Shown: positions 26,514 through 35,855 of the stretch, piece after piece
Layout: each line of letters starts with the position of its first letter
How positions within the stretch are numbered: the first letter of the stretch is position 1
Origin: Acidobacteriota bacterium
GTDB lineage: Bacteria > Acidobacteriota > Thermoanaerobaculia > Thermoanaerobaculales > Thermoanaerobaculaceae
Assembly: GCA_016213675.1 (NCBI GenBank)
Contig: JACQZW010000051.1
Location: forward strand, 37,503 to 101,502
Length of the DNA: 64,000 bases
Direction of reading: 5' to 3'
Made by a program: the position numbers and the translations under genes
The notes under the pieces: generated by a model
The model's database searches: none
Told to the model about the DNA's origin: nothing
The model's input: only the letters and a program-made list of their open reading frames with translations

Positions 26514-29500
26514 ACAGCTCCTGCAGCTCGCGACGCTGCGCGTCATCCGGCGCGCCTCTAACCGCCTCCGCCGCCTCGACCATCGCCAGGTCATGCCGTC
26601 CGGCCTGCTGGTGGAGCAGCGCCAGCGTCTTGTGGATCCGCCACCACGACGCCCGCTGCACGCCCAACTCCATCGCGGCGCGGCACGCTGTCACCGCCTG
26701 GTCCCAGTCGCGCAGGGCGTTAAAGACGCGCGCCCGCCACAGGTGGTACTCCATGGCGCGGCCGCGGTTGCGCTCCGGGCACAGGCGGATCGCCTCGTCG
26801 TAGTGGCGTAGCGCCTCACCGAACTCCGCCGTTGCCGCGCCAGGTGTCGGCGTGAGCCGGGCCGCGTTGAAGTGGTGGTTCCCGATCAGCGCGTGGGTCC
26901 AGTCGTTGTACGGATCGACCTCGAGCGAGTGGCGGAGGTGGGCCAGGGCCTCGTCCGGCCGGCCCAGCAGACGGCCGAGGACCATGCTCCACTCCTCCCA
27001 GATCTCGGCCTGGTTCGGGCTGAGGCGAGCCGCCGCGGCGTAGTGCGAGGCTGCGGACTCCGCGTGCTTGCGTCGGACCGCCGGGTCGGTCGCGAAGAGC
27101 GCCAGGTTCCGATGGGCGCGGCCGAGGTTGACGGCGTGGTCGCGGTTCGCGGGCTCCAGCCGCTGGGCCCGGGACAGGTGGCGGATCGCCTCGGCCATGA
27201 GGGTCTCCCGGGTCGCCGCATCGCGTTCGACCCGGGCCGCCTCCATGAGCGCACCGCCGAGCCTGAGGGCGACCATGTCCTCCCATGGGGCGAGCCGCTG
27301 CGCCAACTCGAGCAGCCGCACCGCCTCCGAATGACGACCGGCCGTCGCCAGCGTCTCTCCCAACTTGAAGTTGAGGTCGGCGTGGCAGGGCACCAGACCG
27401 AGTCTGAAGGCCAGCAGCACGGCGACCCCACCGGCCGCAGCGCCGGTCAACCAGGCGAGCCCGGCGCCTCTGCCTGACGTGCGTTCCCGCTTCGGCTGCA
27501 GCGCCCAGCCGAGCGCCACCACGGCCACGCCCACCGCCAGGAATGCCAGCGACTGGTGCCACTCGAGCCGGCGGGCCTGCTCCCCGACCGGGTCGGGCCC
27601 CGACACGACCGCCAGACGCGCCACCGCCGCCGCGTTCGCCCAGGCGTAGATGCCGGTGAGCAAGGCACCGAGCCCCGCCGCGGCGGCCATCGTCCCGCCC
27701 TCGCCCACGCCGCGCGCCCGGCGCCGCAGCCAGGGCAGGAGCAGGGCGGTGATCCAGGTCGCGGCCACGACCAGCACGACTCCGATCGACGCCCCCGGCC
27801 GGCCCGGGGCCCGGAGCAGCGAGTCGCGCAGCACCCGCCATGCCGAGCGGTCCATTGCGGCGTTCTTGGTGAAGGCGAAGAGCACCGTCCCGGCCAGGAG
27901 TGCCGCCGGCACTGCCGCCGCCAGGGCGCCTGCCCAGAGCGCATGCGGCGCGGGGGACCCGCCGGCGACGGCCGCCCCGTCCGTCTCCACCTCCGCCGCG
28001 ACCACGCCCAGCAGAACCCAGAAACAGAGGGCGGTCGCCACCACCACGATGCCGAACTGCGACTCCACGACGTGGGCGAGCAGCGACGCGAGGATCGCCG
28101 CCCCGAGCGGGACGCCGGCGCCTCGTCGCCCGGGATCCTGGTTCCCTGCTCCGACCCAACGGCGCGACGCCGCCGCCAGGTAGGCCACGAGCCCACACAA
28201 CGCGCCGGCCACGACGCCGAGCGGCAAGTACCCCGCCCCTCGCCACGCCGCCAGCGCGGCACACAGCGCGACGGCACCGGTCCCCATCGCGGCGACCAAC
28301 GCGAGGGTGTCGCGCCGACCGGCCAAAAGCCCCAGTCGGACGAGCGACTGGTGGATTAGCAGCCCGATCAGCCCGAGGTAGGCCGCCAACCCGAGGAGCC
28401 CCTGCATGGTCAGCAGGTCCCAGCCGAAGTTGTGCGATCGGTCCGCCGACACCGTGCGTCGTTCGGCCAGCGCCAACTCCGGCGGGTAGAAGCGGAAGAA
28501 CACTGTCCTGAGGTTCTCCGGGCCGTAGCCCACGAGCGGGCGCAGGAGCCGCCAGGGGTCGGCGCGCCCGTCGGCGAACTCGATCCTGGTGTTCGCACGG
28601 ACCAGCCGCGCGTTCGCGTCCCAGATCAGCGTCCGCACCCGGCTGCTGTTCTGGTCAGGGTCCAGCAGGCGGCTGTAGCGGGCGAGCAAGGGCGTCTCGC
28701 GCAACCCCTGCAGCCGATCGCCGCCGAGGTTCAACGCCAGCACGCAGAGCACACCGACCAGTGCCGCACCGACCAGGGCCGACCCGGCCGCCTTGTGGCG
28801 CCGGCGGGCCGCCTCGATCAGCGCCAGGAAGAACAGCCCGGCCAGCGCGCCGAGCATCGGTCCACGGCTGCCGGTGAGGAACAGCGTGACCACCTGCAGG
28901 ACGAGCACGCCGCCCTCGAGCGCCACCAGCCATAACGCGGCCCCCGACCCGGCCCCCCTCTCCGACCTGAGGGACCAGTGCGCGAGCACCCGATGCAGAG
29001 TCAGTGGGATCACCATGCACAGGAAGGCGCCCAGGAAGATCGGGTTGCCGAAGCTGGACGCCACCCGGAGGCTCATGTCCCGGCCCCACGGCAGCGGGTC
29101 GAGGGACAGCCGCTGGAGCAGCGCGATGCCGCACACCGGCACCGTGGCGAGCAGCAGCGCGTCGAGCAGGCGCTCGACCTGCTCGCCGCGGCGCAGTGCG
29201 AACGCCACGCCGATGAACGCGACCACGCACGCGAGGACGGTGCCGAGGCCGTGCTGGCGCTCGAAGGAGCCGACCAGCGCGAGCCGCGGCGACAGGGCCA
29301 GGGCGGTCGACACCACCGCGGCTGCCGCCCACGCCAGCGCAGCCACGACGAGAGGGCGCCGCCAACGCGAGCCCGTCGCCGGGGACGGGGCCCGCCGACC
29401 CCGGACGGCAGCCACCGACCCCGCCACCGCAATGACCACCGCGAGCGCCCGCAGCAGCGCGGCCTTGTCGGCCTCGAAGATTCGGGAGGTGTAGGTGTTG

Positions 29501-29715
29501 AAGTACACCGGAAGGAGCAAGACCATGGCCAGCCAGGAGGCCTCGACCAGACCCTGACCACGCCGGGGCTGGACGCCCGGCGGCTGACCTGGGACGACCT
29601 CGCGGCGCCTCTGCGGGTTCAACCCCGTCCTCGTCGAGCCCTTGGCGAGCGGCCCGTCACCGGGACGACTTCCCGAGGACGGGGCGTCCTCTGCCGCTGG
29701 CCGGTTTCGCCGCAA
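26458..29715 (-). CDS. O-antigen ligase/polymerase (Wzy_C) fused to TPR repeats
   Basis: 1085-residue membrane protein. A basic leader of about 60 residues precedes roughly a dozen membrane helices (residues about 62-760). The central region has the Wzy_C/WaaL periplasmic loop, including DRSHNFGWDLLTMQGLLGLA. Residues about 790-1080 are tetratricopeptide repeats (for example HLSRAQRLEPANRDHAVNLG and LRHSLEVDPYNDWTHALIG). Such fusions polymerise or ligate glycan chains, or glycosylate proteins. The start is a TTG at 29715 with a GGGGAGGAG site 6-8 nt upstream; no ATG nearby is better placed. The 3' end overlaps the convergent epimerase by 56 bp. Confidence 0.88.
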   Translation of the reverse strand: MRRNRPAAEDAPSSGSRPGDGPLAKGSTRTGLNPQRRREVVPGQPPGVQPRRGQGLVEASWLAMVLLLPVYFNTYTSRIFEADKAALLRALAVVIAVAGSVAAVRGRRAPSPATGSRWRRPLVVAALAWAAAAVVSTALALSPRLALVGSFERQHGLGTVLACVVAFIGVAFALRRGEQVERLLDALLLATVPVCGIALLQRLSLDPLPWGRDMSLRVASSFGNPIFLGAFLCMVIPLTLHRVLAHWSLRSERGAGSGAALWLVALEGGVLVLQVVTLFLTGSRGPMLGALAGLFFLALIEAARRRHKAAGSALVGAALVGVLCVLALNLGGDRLQGLRETPLLARYSRLLDPDQNSSRVRTLIWDANARLVRANTRIEFADGRADPWRLLRPLVGYGPENLRTVFFRFYPPELALAERRTVSADRSHNFGWDLLTMQGLLGLAAYLGLIGLLIHQSLVRLGLLAGRRDTLALVAAMGTGAVALCAALAAWRGAGYLPLGVVAGALCGLVAYLAAASRRWVGAGNQDPGRRGAGVPLGAAILASLLAHVVESQFGIVVVATALCFWVLLGVVAAEVETDGAAVAGGSPAPHALWAGALAAAVPAALLAGTVLFAFTKNAAMDRSAWRVLRDSLLRAPGRPGASIGVVLVVAATWITALLLPWLRRRARGVGEGGTMAAAAGLGALLTGIYAWANAAAVARLAVVSGPDPVGEQARRLEWHQSLAFLAVGVAVVALGWALQPKRERTSGRGAGLAWLTGAAAGGVAVLLAFRLGLVPCHADLNFKLGETLATAGRHSEAVRLLELAQRLAPWEDMVALRLGGALMEAARVERDAATRETLMAEAIRHLSRAQRLEPANRDHAVNLGRAHRNLALFATDPAVRRKHAESAASHYAAAARLSPNQAEIWEEWSMVLGRLLGRPDEALAHLRHSLEVDPYNDWTHALIGNHHFNAARLTPTPGAATAEFGEALRHYDEAIRLCPERNRGRAMEYHLWRARVFNALRDWDQAVTACRAAMELGVQRASWWRIHKTLALLHQQAGRHDLAMVEAAEAVRGAPDDAQRRELQELFTRLQQVGQGSAAPGPAT

Positions 29716-29843
29716 CCCTCTCCTCCCCGCACACTGCGAGCGAGGATAGTCCTGCGCGAGGCGCAGTCAAGGCGAATTCGAGGGCTTCCGGTTCCGCGCG
29801 AAGGCGGCCGACCGGCGTCCGGAGCGATGCCTGTCGGCGGCGA

Positions 29844-30749
29844 TCAGCGGTTCTTGAGGAAGGTGCCGTCGCTCAGCTCGGCCCAGGCCTGGCGCAGCTC
29901 GTCCTGCGTGTTCATGACGATGGGACCCGACCAGGCGACAGGCTCCTCGAGTGGCTGGCCGGAGACGAGTAGGAAGCGAATCCCCTCGCCGCCGGCCTGG
30001 ACCGTGACCTCGTCGCCGCGGTCGAATACCACCAGCGAGTGGTCGTCCGCCTCGCGCACGGGCGCCGACGCTCCGCCTCCGATACGGTCGGTGAGCACGG
30101 CCTGCGGCGGCGACGCGCCGGCAAAACGGCCGGAGCCGGCGAACACGTAGGCGAACGCGTGCCGGGTCGTCTCGATGCCGAGCGTCTTCCGCTGGCCGGG
30201 CGGGACCCACACGTCGAGGTAGCTCGGCTCCGCCGCGATCCCGTCGACGGGTCCGGTCACCCCCCGGAAGCCGCCACAGATCACCCGCACCCTGGTCCCG
30301 TCGTCGTCGGTGACCTCGGGGATCGCCGACGCCGGCACGTCCTGGTAGCGCGGCGTCGTCATCTTGAGCGAGGACGGGAGGTTGGCCCAGAGCTGGAAGC
30401 CGTGCATCCTCCCCGCCCCGTCGCCCTTCGGCATCTCCTGGTGGAGGATGCCGCTACCCGCGGTCATCCACTGCACGTCCCCGGCTCCGAGCGAGCCGCG
30501 GTTGCCCAGGCTGTCGCCATGCTCGACCGTGCCGGCGAGGACGTAGGTGATCGTCTCGATGCCGCGATGCGGGTGCCACGGAAAGCCAGCGAGGTAGTCC
30601 TCAGGCCGGTCGTTGCGGAAGTCGTCGAGGAGCAGGAAGGGGTCGAAGACCTCGGTGTCGCCGAACCCGAAGGCCCGCCGCAGGCGCACCCCGGCGCCCT
30701 CGACGGTCGGCATCGATCGGCTCAGGCTCTTGACCGGACGAATGGACAT
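29844..30749 (-). CDS. Pirin family protein (bicupin)
   Basis: 301-residue pirin. The N-terminal cupin carries the metal ligands in FPWHPHRGIETITYVL (two His), GDSLGNRGSLGAGD, and GILHQEMP (His, Glu). The C-terminal cupin begins around residue 175 (YLDVWVPPGQRKTLGIE). Bacterial pirins such as YhhW act as quercetin 2,3-dioxygenases in vitro or as redox-linked regulators; the role here is unknown. The ATG at 30749 has a GAGGAGGG ribosome site and fits the family start (SIRPVKSL). It lies 128 bp before the O-antigen ligase on the same strand. Confidence 0.9.
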   Translation of the reverse strand: MSIRPVKSLSRSMPTVEGAGVRLRRAFGFGDTEVFDPFLLLDDFRNDRPEDYLAGFPWHPHRGIETITYVLAGTVEHGDSLGNRGSLGAGDVQWMTAGSGILHQEMPKGDGAGRMHGFQLWANLPSSLKMTTPRYQDVPASAIPEVTDDDGTRVRVICGGFRGVTGPVDGIAAEPSYLDVWVPPGQRKTLGIETTRHAFAYVFAGSGRFAGASPPQAVLTDRIGGGASAPVREADDHSLVVFDRGDEVTVQAGGEGIRFLLVSGQPLEEPVAWSGPIVMNTQDELRQAWAELSDGTFLKNR

Positions 30750-30851
30750 GCACCCTCCTCGCGGGCGCAGAGTGATCGCCCGACACCCAGGCAACGTCCC
30801 GCCCCCTGGATCGTGTTCCCACCTGCCCTGCCCCGAACCGCGCCGAACGAA

Positions 30852-30887
30852 AAGACAACCGCCCGGCGCGAGGCCGGGCGGTGTCTT
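30852..30887 (-). terminator. Rho-independent terminator after the first giant secreted protein
   Basis: Stem AAGACA-(A bulge)-CCGCCCGGC, loop GCGAG, GCCGGGCGG-TGTCTT: a 9-bp core extended by 6 bp. On the minus strand it is followed by a T-rich tract (TTGTCTTTTCGTT overlaps the outer stem). It lies 21 bp after the stop at 30908. The identical core recurs at 35807-35829. Confidence 0.8.
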
Positions 30888-30907
30888 GAATCGGCTGTGA
30901 TCGAGGG

Positions 30908-33900
30908 CTACTCGATCGTGAAGGTCTGCAGCTCGACCGGCACGATGATGTTGACCGTGGCCGTACCTGTCGCCTGGGTCGGCGCGCCGGCGGCGTCGTG
31001 TGCCGTCCAGGTGCCGATGTTGGTGGTCGTGACGGTGTAGGACCCCGTCGGGTTCACGCCGAGCGTGACCGTGTTGACGGTGGCGCCGGGGTCGAGCGTG
31101 TAGCTCTGGCCGGTGAGGATGCTCCCCAGCACGTCATCGGTGAGGTCGTGCGTCGTCAACGGTGTGGTGCCGGTGTTCGTGACCGTGTAGCAGTAGTAGA
31201 CCGTCGTGCCGGACGTCACGTCGATGGCGCTCGTGCCGGCACACACAGCGGGCGTGGTGCCCACGGTCTTGGTGAGCGCGATCGACATCGCCGCGCACGG
31301 GACGTAGAGGCTCACGGGGACCTGCACCAGCATCGTCCCGTTGCCTGGAGGGGCATCCGGGTCGTTGCTGCGCACGCAGAGTTGCGCCGGGTAGGTCTGG
31401 CCGCAGGTCAGGCCGGTGGAGTCGTACGTGACGTTCACCGGCTGGAGGCCGCCGGCGGCGACCGACCCCGTGATGGGGCTGGTGCTCAGCCACGAGTAGT
31501 CGTTGGGGACGCAGGCGGCGAGGGTCCGGGTCGCGCCCTCGAACTCGCCCTGCGGGGCCGAGGTGGCGAGTACCGTCACGGCGCCAGTCGTGAGGTTGAC
31601 CGTGCCGTAGTGGTTCACACCGGAGCCGATGTACAGGAAGATGTACAGGGTCCCGTCCTCGTTGTCGAAGTCCATGCCCTGCGCGTAGTTGGCGGCGTAG
31701 CCGGTCGGACCGACGAGAGTCGCCGTGCCGGTCGCGGTGTCGATGGTGTAGATCGAGTCGGTGCTGATGTCGTGCCCGTACATGGCGCCGGTCGGACTCA
31801 CGGCGATGGCGATCATCAGCGTGCTGTTGACGAACGGTCCGACCAGGGTGGACGCCCCGGTGGTCGGGTCGATCGTGTACAGGTTGACCGGCGTCGAGGC
31901 GTAGAACGTGCCGGTCACGGGGTCGATGGCCAGCCCGGTCCAGTTGGCGGCGCCGCCCCCTGCGGGGCAGGAGACCAGCGGAGTGAAGGCGCCCGTGACC
32001 AGGTCGATGGTGCCCAGCATGTCCGTCGTGTCGTTGAGGGCGTAGAGCGTCGTGCCCATGGGATCGAAGTCCATCCCGTAGTAGGCGTTGGTCGAGGTGC
32101 CGACGACGGTCTGGCCGGTGAAGTTGTTGAGGGTGAAGCTCACGAAGTTGTCCGAGACGTACCCGATGTCCTGCGCGAAGCCGGTGCTGGTCGGCAGGTT
32201 CGGCGAGTTCTGCCCGATCGGCGCGCCGGCGGGCTGCCCACAGAACTCGGCCCACCCTTCGGGCTCGCGCCCCGGGTAGTTCTCGAACGCGGCGCAGTCG
32301 GCCTTCGAGGACACCCGATCCGGCACGTTGAAGACCGGCTCAGGGGCGGCCACGATGCCGGGACGCGTCGGACGGTCGGGCAGCGTCTCGAGAATCTCCC
32401 AACTGAGCGGCGCGGCGCCGGTGTTGCCGACGTTCATCACCTGCGTCGTCGTGGTGCTGGGGAAGAGCGTGGCGCTCATGGTGAGCGGGTCCACGTTGAT
32501 GTTCGGGAACTCGACCGTGACCGTCGCCGAGTCGGTGGAGCTCGCGGTGTAGTACGGGGCCGGCGTGTAGAGCAAGGCGAGCCCGTCGGTGATCACCGCG
32601 GCGTTGAACGAGTGGAGCACGGCCGCGCTGGCGTTCTGGTTGAGGCCCACGGTCGCCGAGACGCCGGCGTTGTAGGAGGCGTTTCCGAAGTCGGTGTCGA
32701 GGTACTGGAACTTGATGGCGTTCGTCGTCTCGTAGAGGATGACCTCGAACGTCCCCGAGCCGATGTTGCTGTAGTGCGGCCGGTTGTACCACTCGACGAC
32801 GAGCGTGCGGTTGGGCGCGACGCCCTGGACCTCCCAGTACACGTCGCCGGTGTCGGCGTCGATGTCGTCCCAGAACGGCAGGATGGCGTTCGCGGGCGTG
32901 GCGGCGGGCAACGTGACGTTGGCGGTGCTGAGATCGCCGGCCGTGATGCCGAACAGGATGCCGCCGTTGTTGCCGACCCGCAGGTTGCTCGAGGTGGTGT
33001 CGAAGAGGGTGAACGGGAACGGGATGGTGATGTTGGCCTCGCCGTCGTCGACCAGCGCGAGCGACGTGCCGGTCGTCGTGATGTCCACCCACGAGATGGT
33101 CGTCGTGACGAAGGTCGAGGTCGACACGTTCGGCTTGGCGGTCCACGTCGCGCTGTTCGTCACCGTGGCGGTGGCCGTGTCGGGCACGATGACCTCAGGC
33201 GAGAAGGCGCCTGGGACCAGGGTGTACGGCAAGTTGGTCAGGACCTGGCCCAGCACGGTGTCCGCGAGGTCGTGCAGCTCGAACGTCACGTTGCCGGTGT
33301 TCTCCACCTGGTAGCAGTAGTAGACCGGCGTGCCGGCCGCCACGGTGATCGCGTCGGTGGCCGCGCAGACGCCGGCCACGGTGCCGACGGTCTTGACCAG
33401 CGAGACTGCCGGGAGGGCGGGGATCGTGACCTGGTGGGCGACGTTCGCCGTCGACGCGCCGTCGCAGTTGGTGACGGTCAGCACGACGTTGTACGTCCCC
33501 GGACCCGCGAACGTGTGTGTCACGACCTGACCAGTGCCGGTCTGACCGTCGCCGAAGTCCCACCCGTAGGTGATGGGCGGCGAGCCGGCGGCCACGGACG
33601 CCGTGTAGGTGATCGGGCCGCCGACCGGAACCGGAGGATCGTAGGTGAAGTCGGGGCCCGAGACCGGGATGCAGCTCGTCTCGCACTGCACCAACTGGGA
33701 GGTGTACGCGCTGTAGCTGAACGTGCTGCCTTCATACAACCGTCCCGACGCCATCCAGAAGTGGGTGCCGTCGCCGTCCCCCTCCGAGCCGTAGAGGATA
33801 TGACTCATGTAGGGCAAGAGGGCCCAGCTATCCGTTGCCGAGTCGTAGAACAGGGCGGTGTTGCTCGCCGTGGCCGTCGCTCCGTAGTAGCCGCCCGCGA

Positions 33901-35683
33901 GCACCAGGTACCGGTCGTGCTTCACGCCGTCGGCCGCCTGGACCCAGCCGGCTGGCATGGCGGCCTTGGCCGTCCACGAGTTGGCCACCGGGTCGTACGC
34001 CTCGGTCGAGGTTGTGTAGGTGCTCCCCGTGTAGCCGCCGGCGACATAGATCTGGCCCCCGATGACACCCGCCTGGAAGTACCGGCGTGCGGCGCTCATG
34101 ACCGGCAGCGTCGAGTCCCAGGTGTTGGCGACCGGGTCGTAGGCCAGGATCGTGTTGGTGACGGCCGTCGTGTAGCCGCCGAGCACGTAGTACTTGCCGC
34201 CAACCTTCGCGCTCGCGTAGTTGTAGCGGTTGGCGGGCATCGCGGTACCGGTGCCCCAGGTATTGGCGGCGATGTCATAGATGTAGAGCGTGCTCTGCCC
34301 GCTCGACACGTACCCGCCGGCGCAGTAGATCTTCCCAGAGATCTCTTCGCAGTCGATCCAGTACCGAGCCGCCGGCAGGTCGGCACCGGTGCTCCACGTG
34401 TTGGTCGCGATGTCGAAGATGTCGACGAATACCGTGGCGGCTCCGTTGTACCCGCCGATCTTGTAGAGCTTTCCACCGGCGTAGACGAGCGCATGGTTCC
34501 TCGTCGCGCGCGCGGTCGGGAGGTTCGCGTAGTCCTGCCAACCCGAGGCCAGGCCCGCCTGAGTCGTCGCGGTGGCCGTATCCGAGTACGTCCCGGTGCC
34601 TTCGGTGGCGGTGACGGTCAGGACGTCGCTGTCGCCGATCGCAGCCGTCCAGGGGATGTGCACGGTGACCGTGACGTTCTCCGACGCGTTGTGGGAGATC
34701 AGGCCGGTGGTCGCGGGGCCGGTGGCGGGCCAGACCGACGAATAAGCCAGGTTGACCGTCAGGGGTGCACCGGTCGCGTTCTCGACCGTGAGGGTGTAGA
34801 CAACGTCGCTGCCCTTGCAGCCGCTGCCGGTCTGAGCCGCCGGGTTCAGGAACAGCCCGGTCGCAGCGGTCCACGCGTAGGTCAGTCCAGAGGCCGGCAG
34901 GATGGCATCCGTCAGCGCCATCGCGGAGGTGTTGGCGGTCCCCGCGAGCGAGTCAGCCCAGAAGTGGGTGGCGTCGGTCATGCGGTTGTTGAAGTCCGCG
35001 TTGCTGGCTCCGCGCAGCCCCACCTGCACGGTGGGCGGAGTGGCGGCAGTTGCGGCCGCGAAGGTGCCGTAGACCACCTGGAGCTGGTTGGTCGATTCGT
35101 ACAACTTGACCTGGAAGTTGAAGTCGTCCGCGTCGTAGGCGGTACCGCTGCTGTAGCGCTTGTAGTGCTTCCACTGGATGGTGAAGACGCGGTTGGGGGC
35201 GCTGCCCTCCATGAGCGACATGATTTCGGACGTCGTCCCGTTCCCCTCGAGGTCGAGGGCCAGCGCGGCGACGAGGTTGTTGATCGAGCCGCCGCTGATC
35301 GGGACGTACGACGACGCCACCGTCGCGCCCAGGGCGACCCAGCCGTTGCTCTGGATGCTCACCTGGGTGTAGTCAGTGCCGTCGAACCGGAACGTGAACC
35401 CGAGGTCGACCGCCATGAAGTTCTGGTCGTCGTTCGCGTTCGTCCCGTGCACCGTACCGCCCGCGATCTCGGCATAGGTGCCGCTGCTGGCTGAGAACAG
35501 GTAACGCTCTGAGACCGCCTCCGGGCCGGAGGGCCCGCCGGTGCCGTCCTCGCTCTTGAACTGCAGTCCGGCCGGAGCGGGAGCTCCAGCAGACCCGGCT
35601 TGCCCGCTCGCGATGCTGATGGTGGCCACCATCAGGCACACGGCGGCCGTCATGACCGTTTGCCACCACGCACGATGTCGCAT
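30908..35683 (-). CDS. Giant secreted multidomain protein (Kelch, PKD, DUF11-like repeats, [11 protein letters not shown]-terminus)
   Basis: 1591 residues with a signal peptide (MRHRAWWQTVMTAAVCLMVA, cut after about 27). In order: a beta-sandwich of nidogen/choice-of-anchor type (about 58-275); a CARDB/DUF11-like domain; a Kelch propeller (about 375-650) with repeats such as GGKLYKIGGYNG and GGKYYVLGGYTT; a PKD domain (YGWDFGDGQTGTG); a Cys-containing DUF11-like repeat (KTVGTVAGVCAATD, VYYCYQVENTGN); a second beta-sandwich; a Hydin-like domain; a propeller-like segment (TLYALNDTTDMLGTIDLVTG); and a last DUF11-like repeat. It ends [11 protein letters not shown]. Probably an exported adhesin or matrix protein. 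ATG at 35683 has an AAGGAGGAG site. Confidence 0.85.
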   Translation of the reverse strand: MRHRAWWQTVMTAAVCLMVATISIASGQAGSAGAPAPAGLQFKSEDGTGGPSGPEAVSERYLFSASSGTYAEIAGGTVHGTNANDDQNFMAVDLGFTFRFDGTDYTQVSIQSNGWVALGATVASSYVPISGGSINNLVAALALDLEGNGTTSEIMSLMEGSAPNRVFTIQWKHYKRYSSGTAYDADDFNFQVKLYESTNQLQVVYGTFAAATAATPPTVQVGLRGASNADFNNRMTDATHFWADSLAGTANTSAMALTDAILPASGLTYAWTAATGLFLNPAAQTGSGCKGSDVVYTLTVENATGAPLTVNLAYSSVWPATGPATTGLISHNASENVTVTVHIPWTAAIGDSDVLTVTATEGTGTYSDTATATTQAGLASGWQDYANLPTARATRNHALVYAGGKLYKIGGYNGAATVFVDIFDIATNTWSTGADLPAARYWIDCEEISGKIYCAGGYVSSGQSTLYIYDIAANTWGTGTAMPANRYNYASAKVGGKYYVLGGYTTAVTNTILAYDPVANTWDSTLPVMSAARRYFQAGVIGGQIYVAGGYTGSTYTTSTEAYDPVANSWTAKAAMPAGWVQAADGVKHDRYLVLAGGYYGATATASNTALFYDSATDSWALLPYMSHILYGSEGDGDGTHFWMASGRLYEGSTFSYSAYTSQLVQCETSCIPVSGPDFTYDPPVPVGGPITYTASVAAGSPPITYGWDFGDGQTGTGQVVTHTFAGPGTYNVVLTVTNCDGASTANVAHQVTIPALPAVSLVKTVGTVAGVCAATDAITVAAGTPVYYCYQVENTGNVTFELHDLADTVLGQVLTNLPYTLVPGAFSPEVIVPDTATATVTNSATWTAKPNVSTSTFVTTTISWVDITTTGTSLALVDDGEANITIPFPFTLFDTTSSNLRVGNNGGILFGITAGDLSTANVTLPAATPANAILPFWDDIDADTGDVYWEVQGVAPNRTLVVEWYNRPHYSNIGSGTFEVILYETTNAIKFQYLDTDFGNASYNAGVSATVGLNQNASAAVLHSFNAAVITDGLALLYTPAPYYTASSTDSATVTVEFPNINVDPLTMSATLFPSTTTTQVMNVGNTGAAPLSWEILETLPDRPTRPGIVAAPEPVFNVPDRVSSKADCAAFENYPGREPEGWAEFCGQPAGAPIGQNSPNLPTSTGFAQDIGYVSDNFVSFTLNNFTGQTVVGTSTNAYYGMDFDPMGTTLYALNDTTDMLGTIDLVTGAFTPLVSCPAGGGAANWTGLAIDPVTGTFYASTPVNLYTIDPTTGASTLVGPFVNSTLMIAIAVSPTGAMYGHDISTDSIYTIDTATGTATLVGPTGYAANYAQGMDFDNEDGTLYIFLYIGSGVNHYGTVNLTTGAVTVLATSAPQGEFEGATRTLAACVPNDYSWLSTSPITGSVAAGGLQPVNVTYDSTGLTCGQTYPAQLCVRSNDPDAPPGNGTMLVQVPVSLYVPCAAMSIALTKTVGTTPAVCAGTSAIDVTSGTTVYYCYTVTNTGTTPLTTHDLTDDVLGSILTGQSYTLDPGATVNTVTLGVNPTGSYTVTTTNIGTWTAHDAAGAPTQATGTATVNIIVPVELQTFTIE

Positions 35684-35795
35684 CCTCTCCTCCTTGAAAG
35701 ACCCCCAATAGTAAGAAGGACGTCACGAGATTGCAACCGGTCGGCACAAGGTCCCTGAAACCGACCTGACAGCCTTCCCGGCGCGGTTCCAACGA

Positions 35796-35829
35796 GCGAA
35801 AAGGAGCCGCCCGGCGCGAGGCCGGGCGG
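35796..35829 (-). terminator. Rho-independent terminator after the second giant secreted protein
   Basis: CCGCCCGGC-GCGAG-GCCGGGCGG (35807-35829), the same 23-bp core as the terminator at 30859-30881. On the minus strand it is followed by CTCCTTTTCGCTCG. It lies 26 bp after the stop at 35856 and about 115 bp before the ATG of the next gene, so each of the two genes has its own terminator. Confidence 0.75.
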
Positions 35830-35855
35830 CGTAGTGGATCGGCAACGACTCGGTG

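Noticed and set aside
12167..29715. Exosortase/PEP-CTERM type EPS locus
   Set aside because: The acyl ligase and ACP are reminiscent of such loci, but no exosortase, no PEP-CTERM protein and no PEP-type sorting tail were found.
30998..35494. An open frame of nearly 1500 codons on the plus strand, opposite the giant secreted protein
   Set aside because: Its translation is Arg/Gly/Val/His-rich low-complexity sequence without domains, the expected antisense shadow of a GC-rich gene. The minus-strand protein has a signal peptide, recognisable domains, a ribosome site and a terminator.
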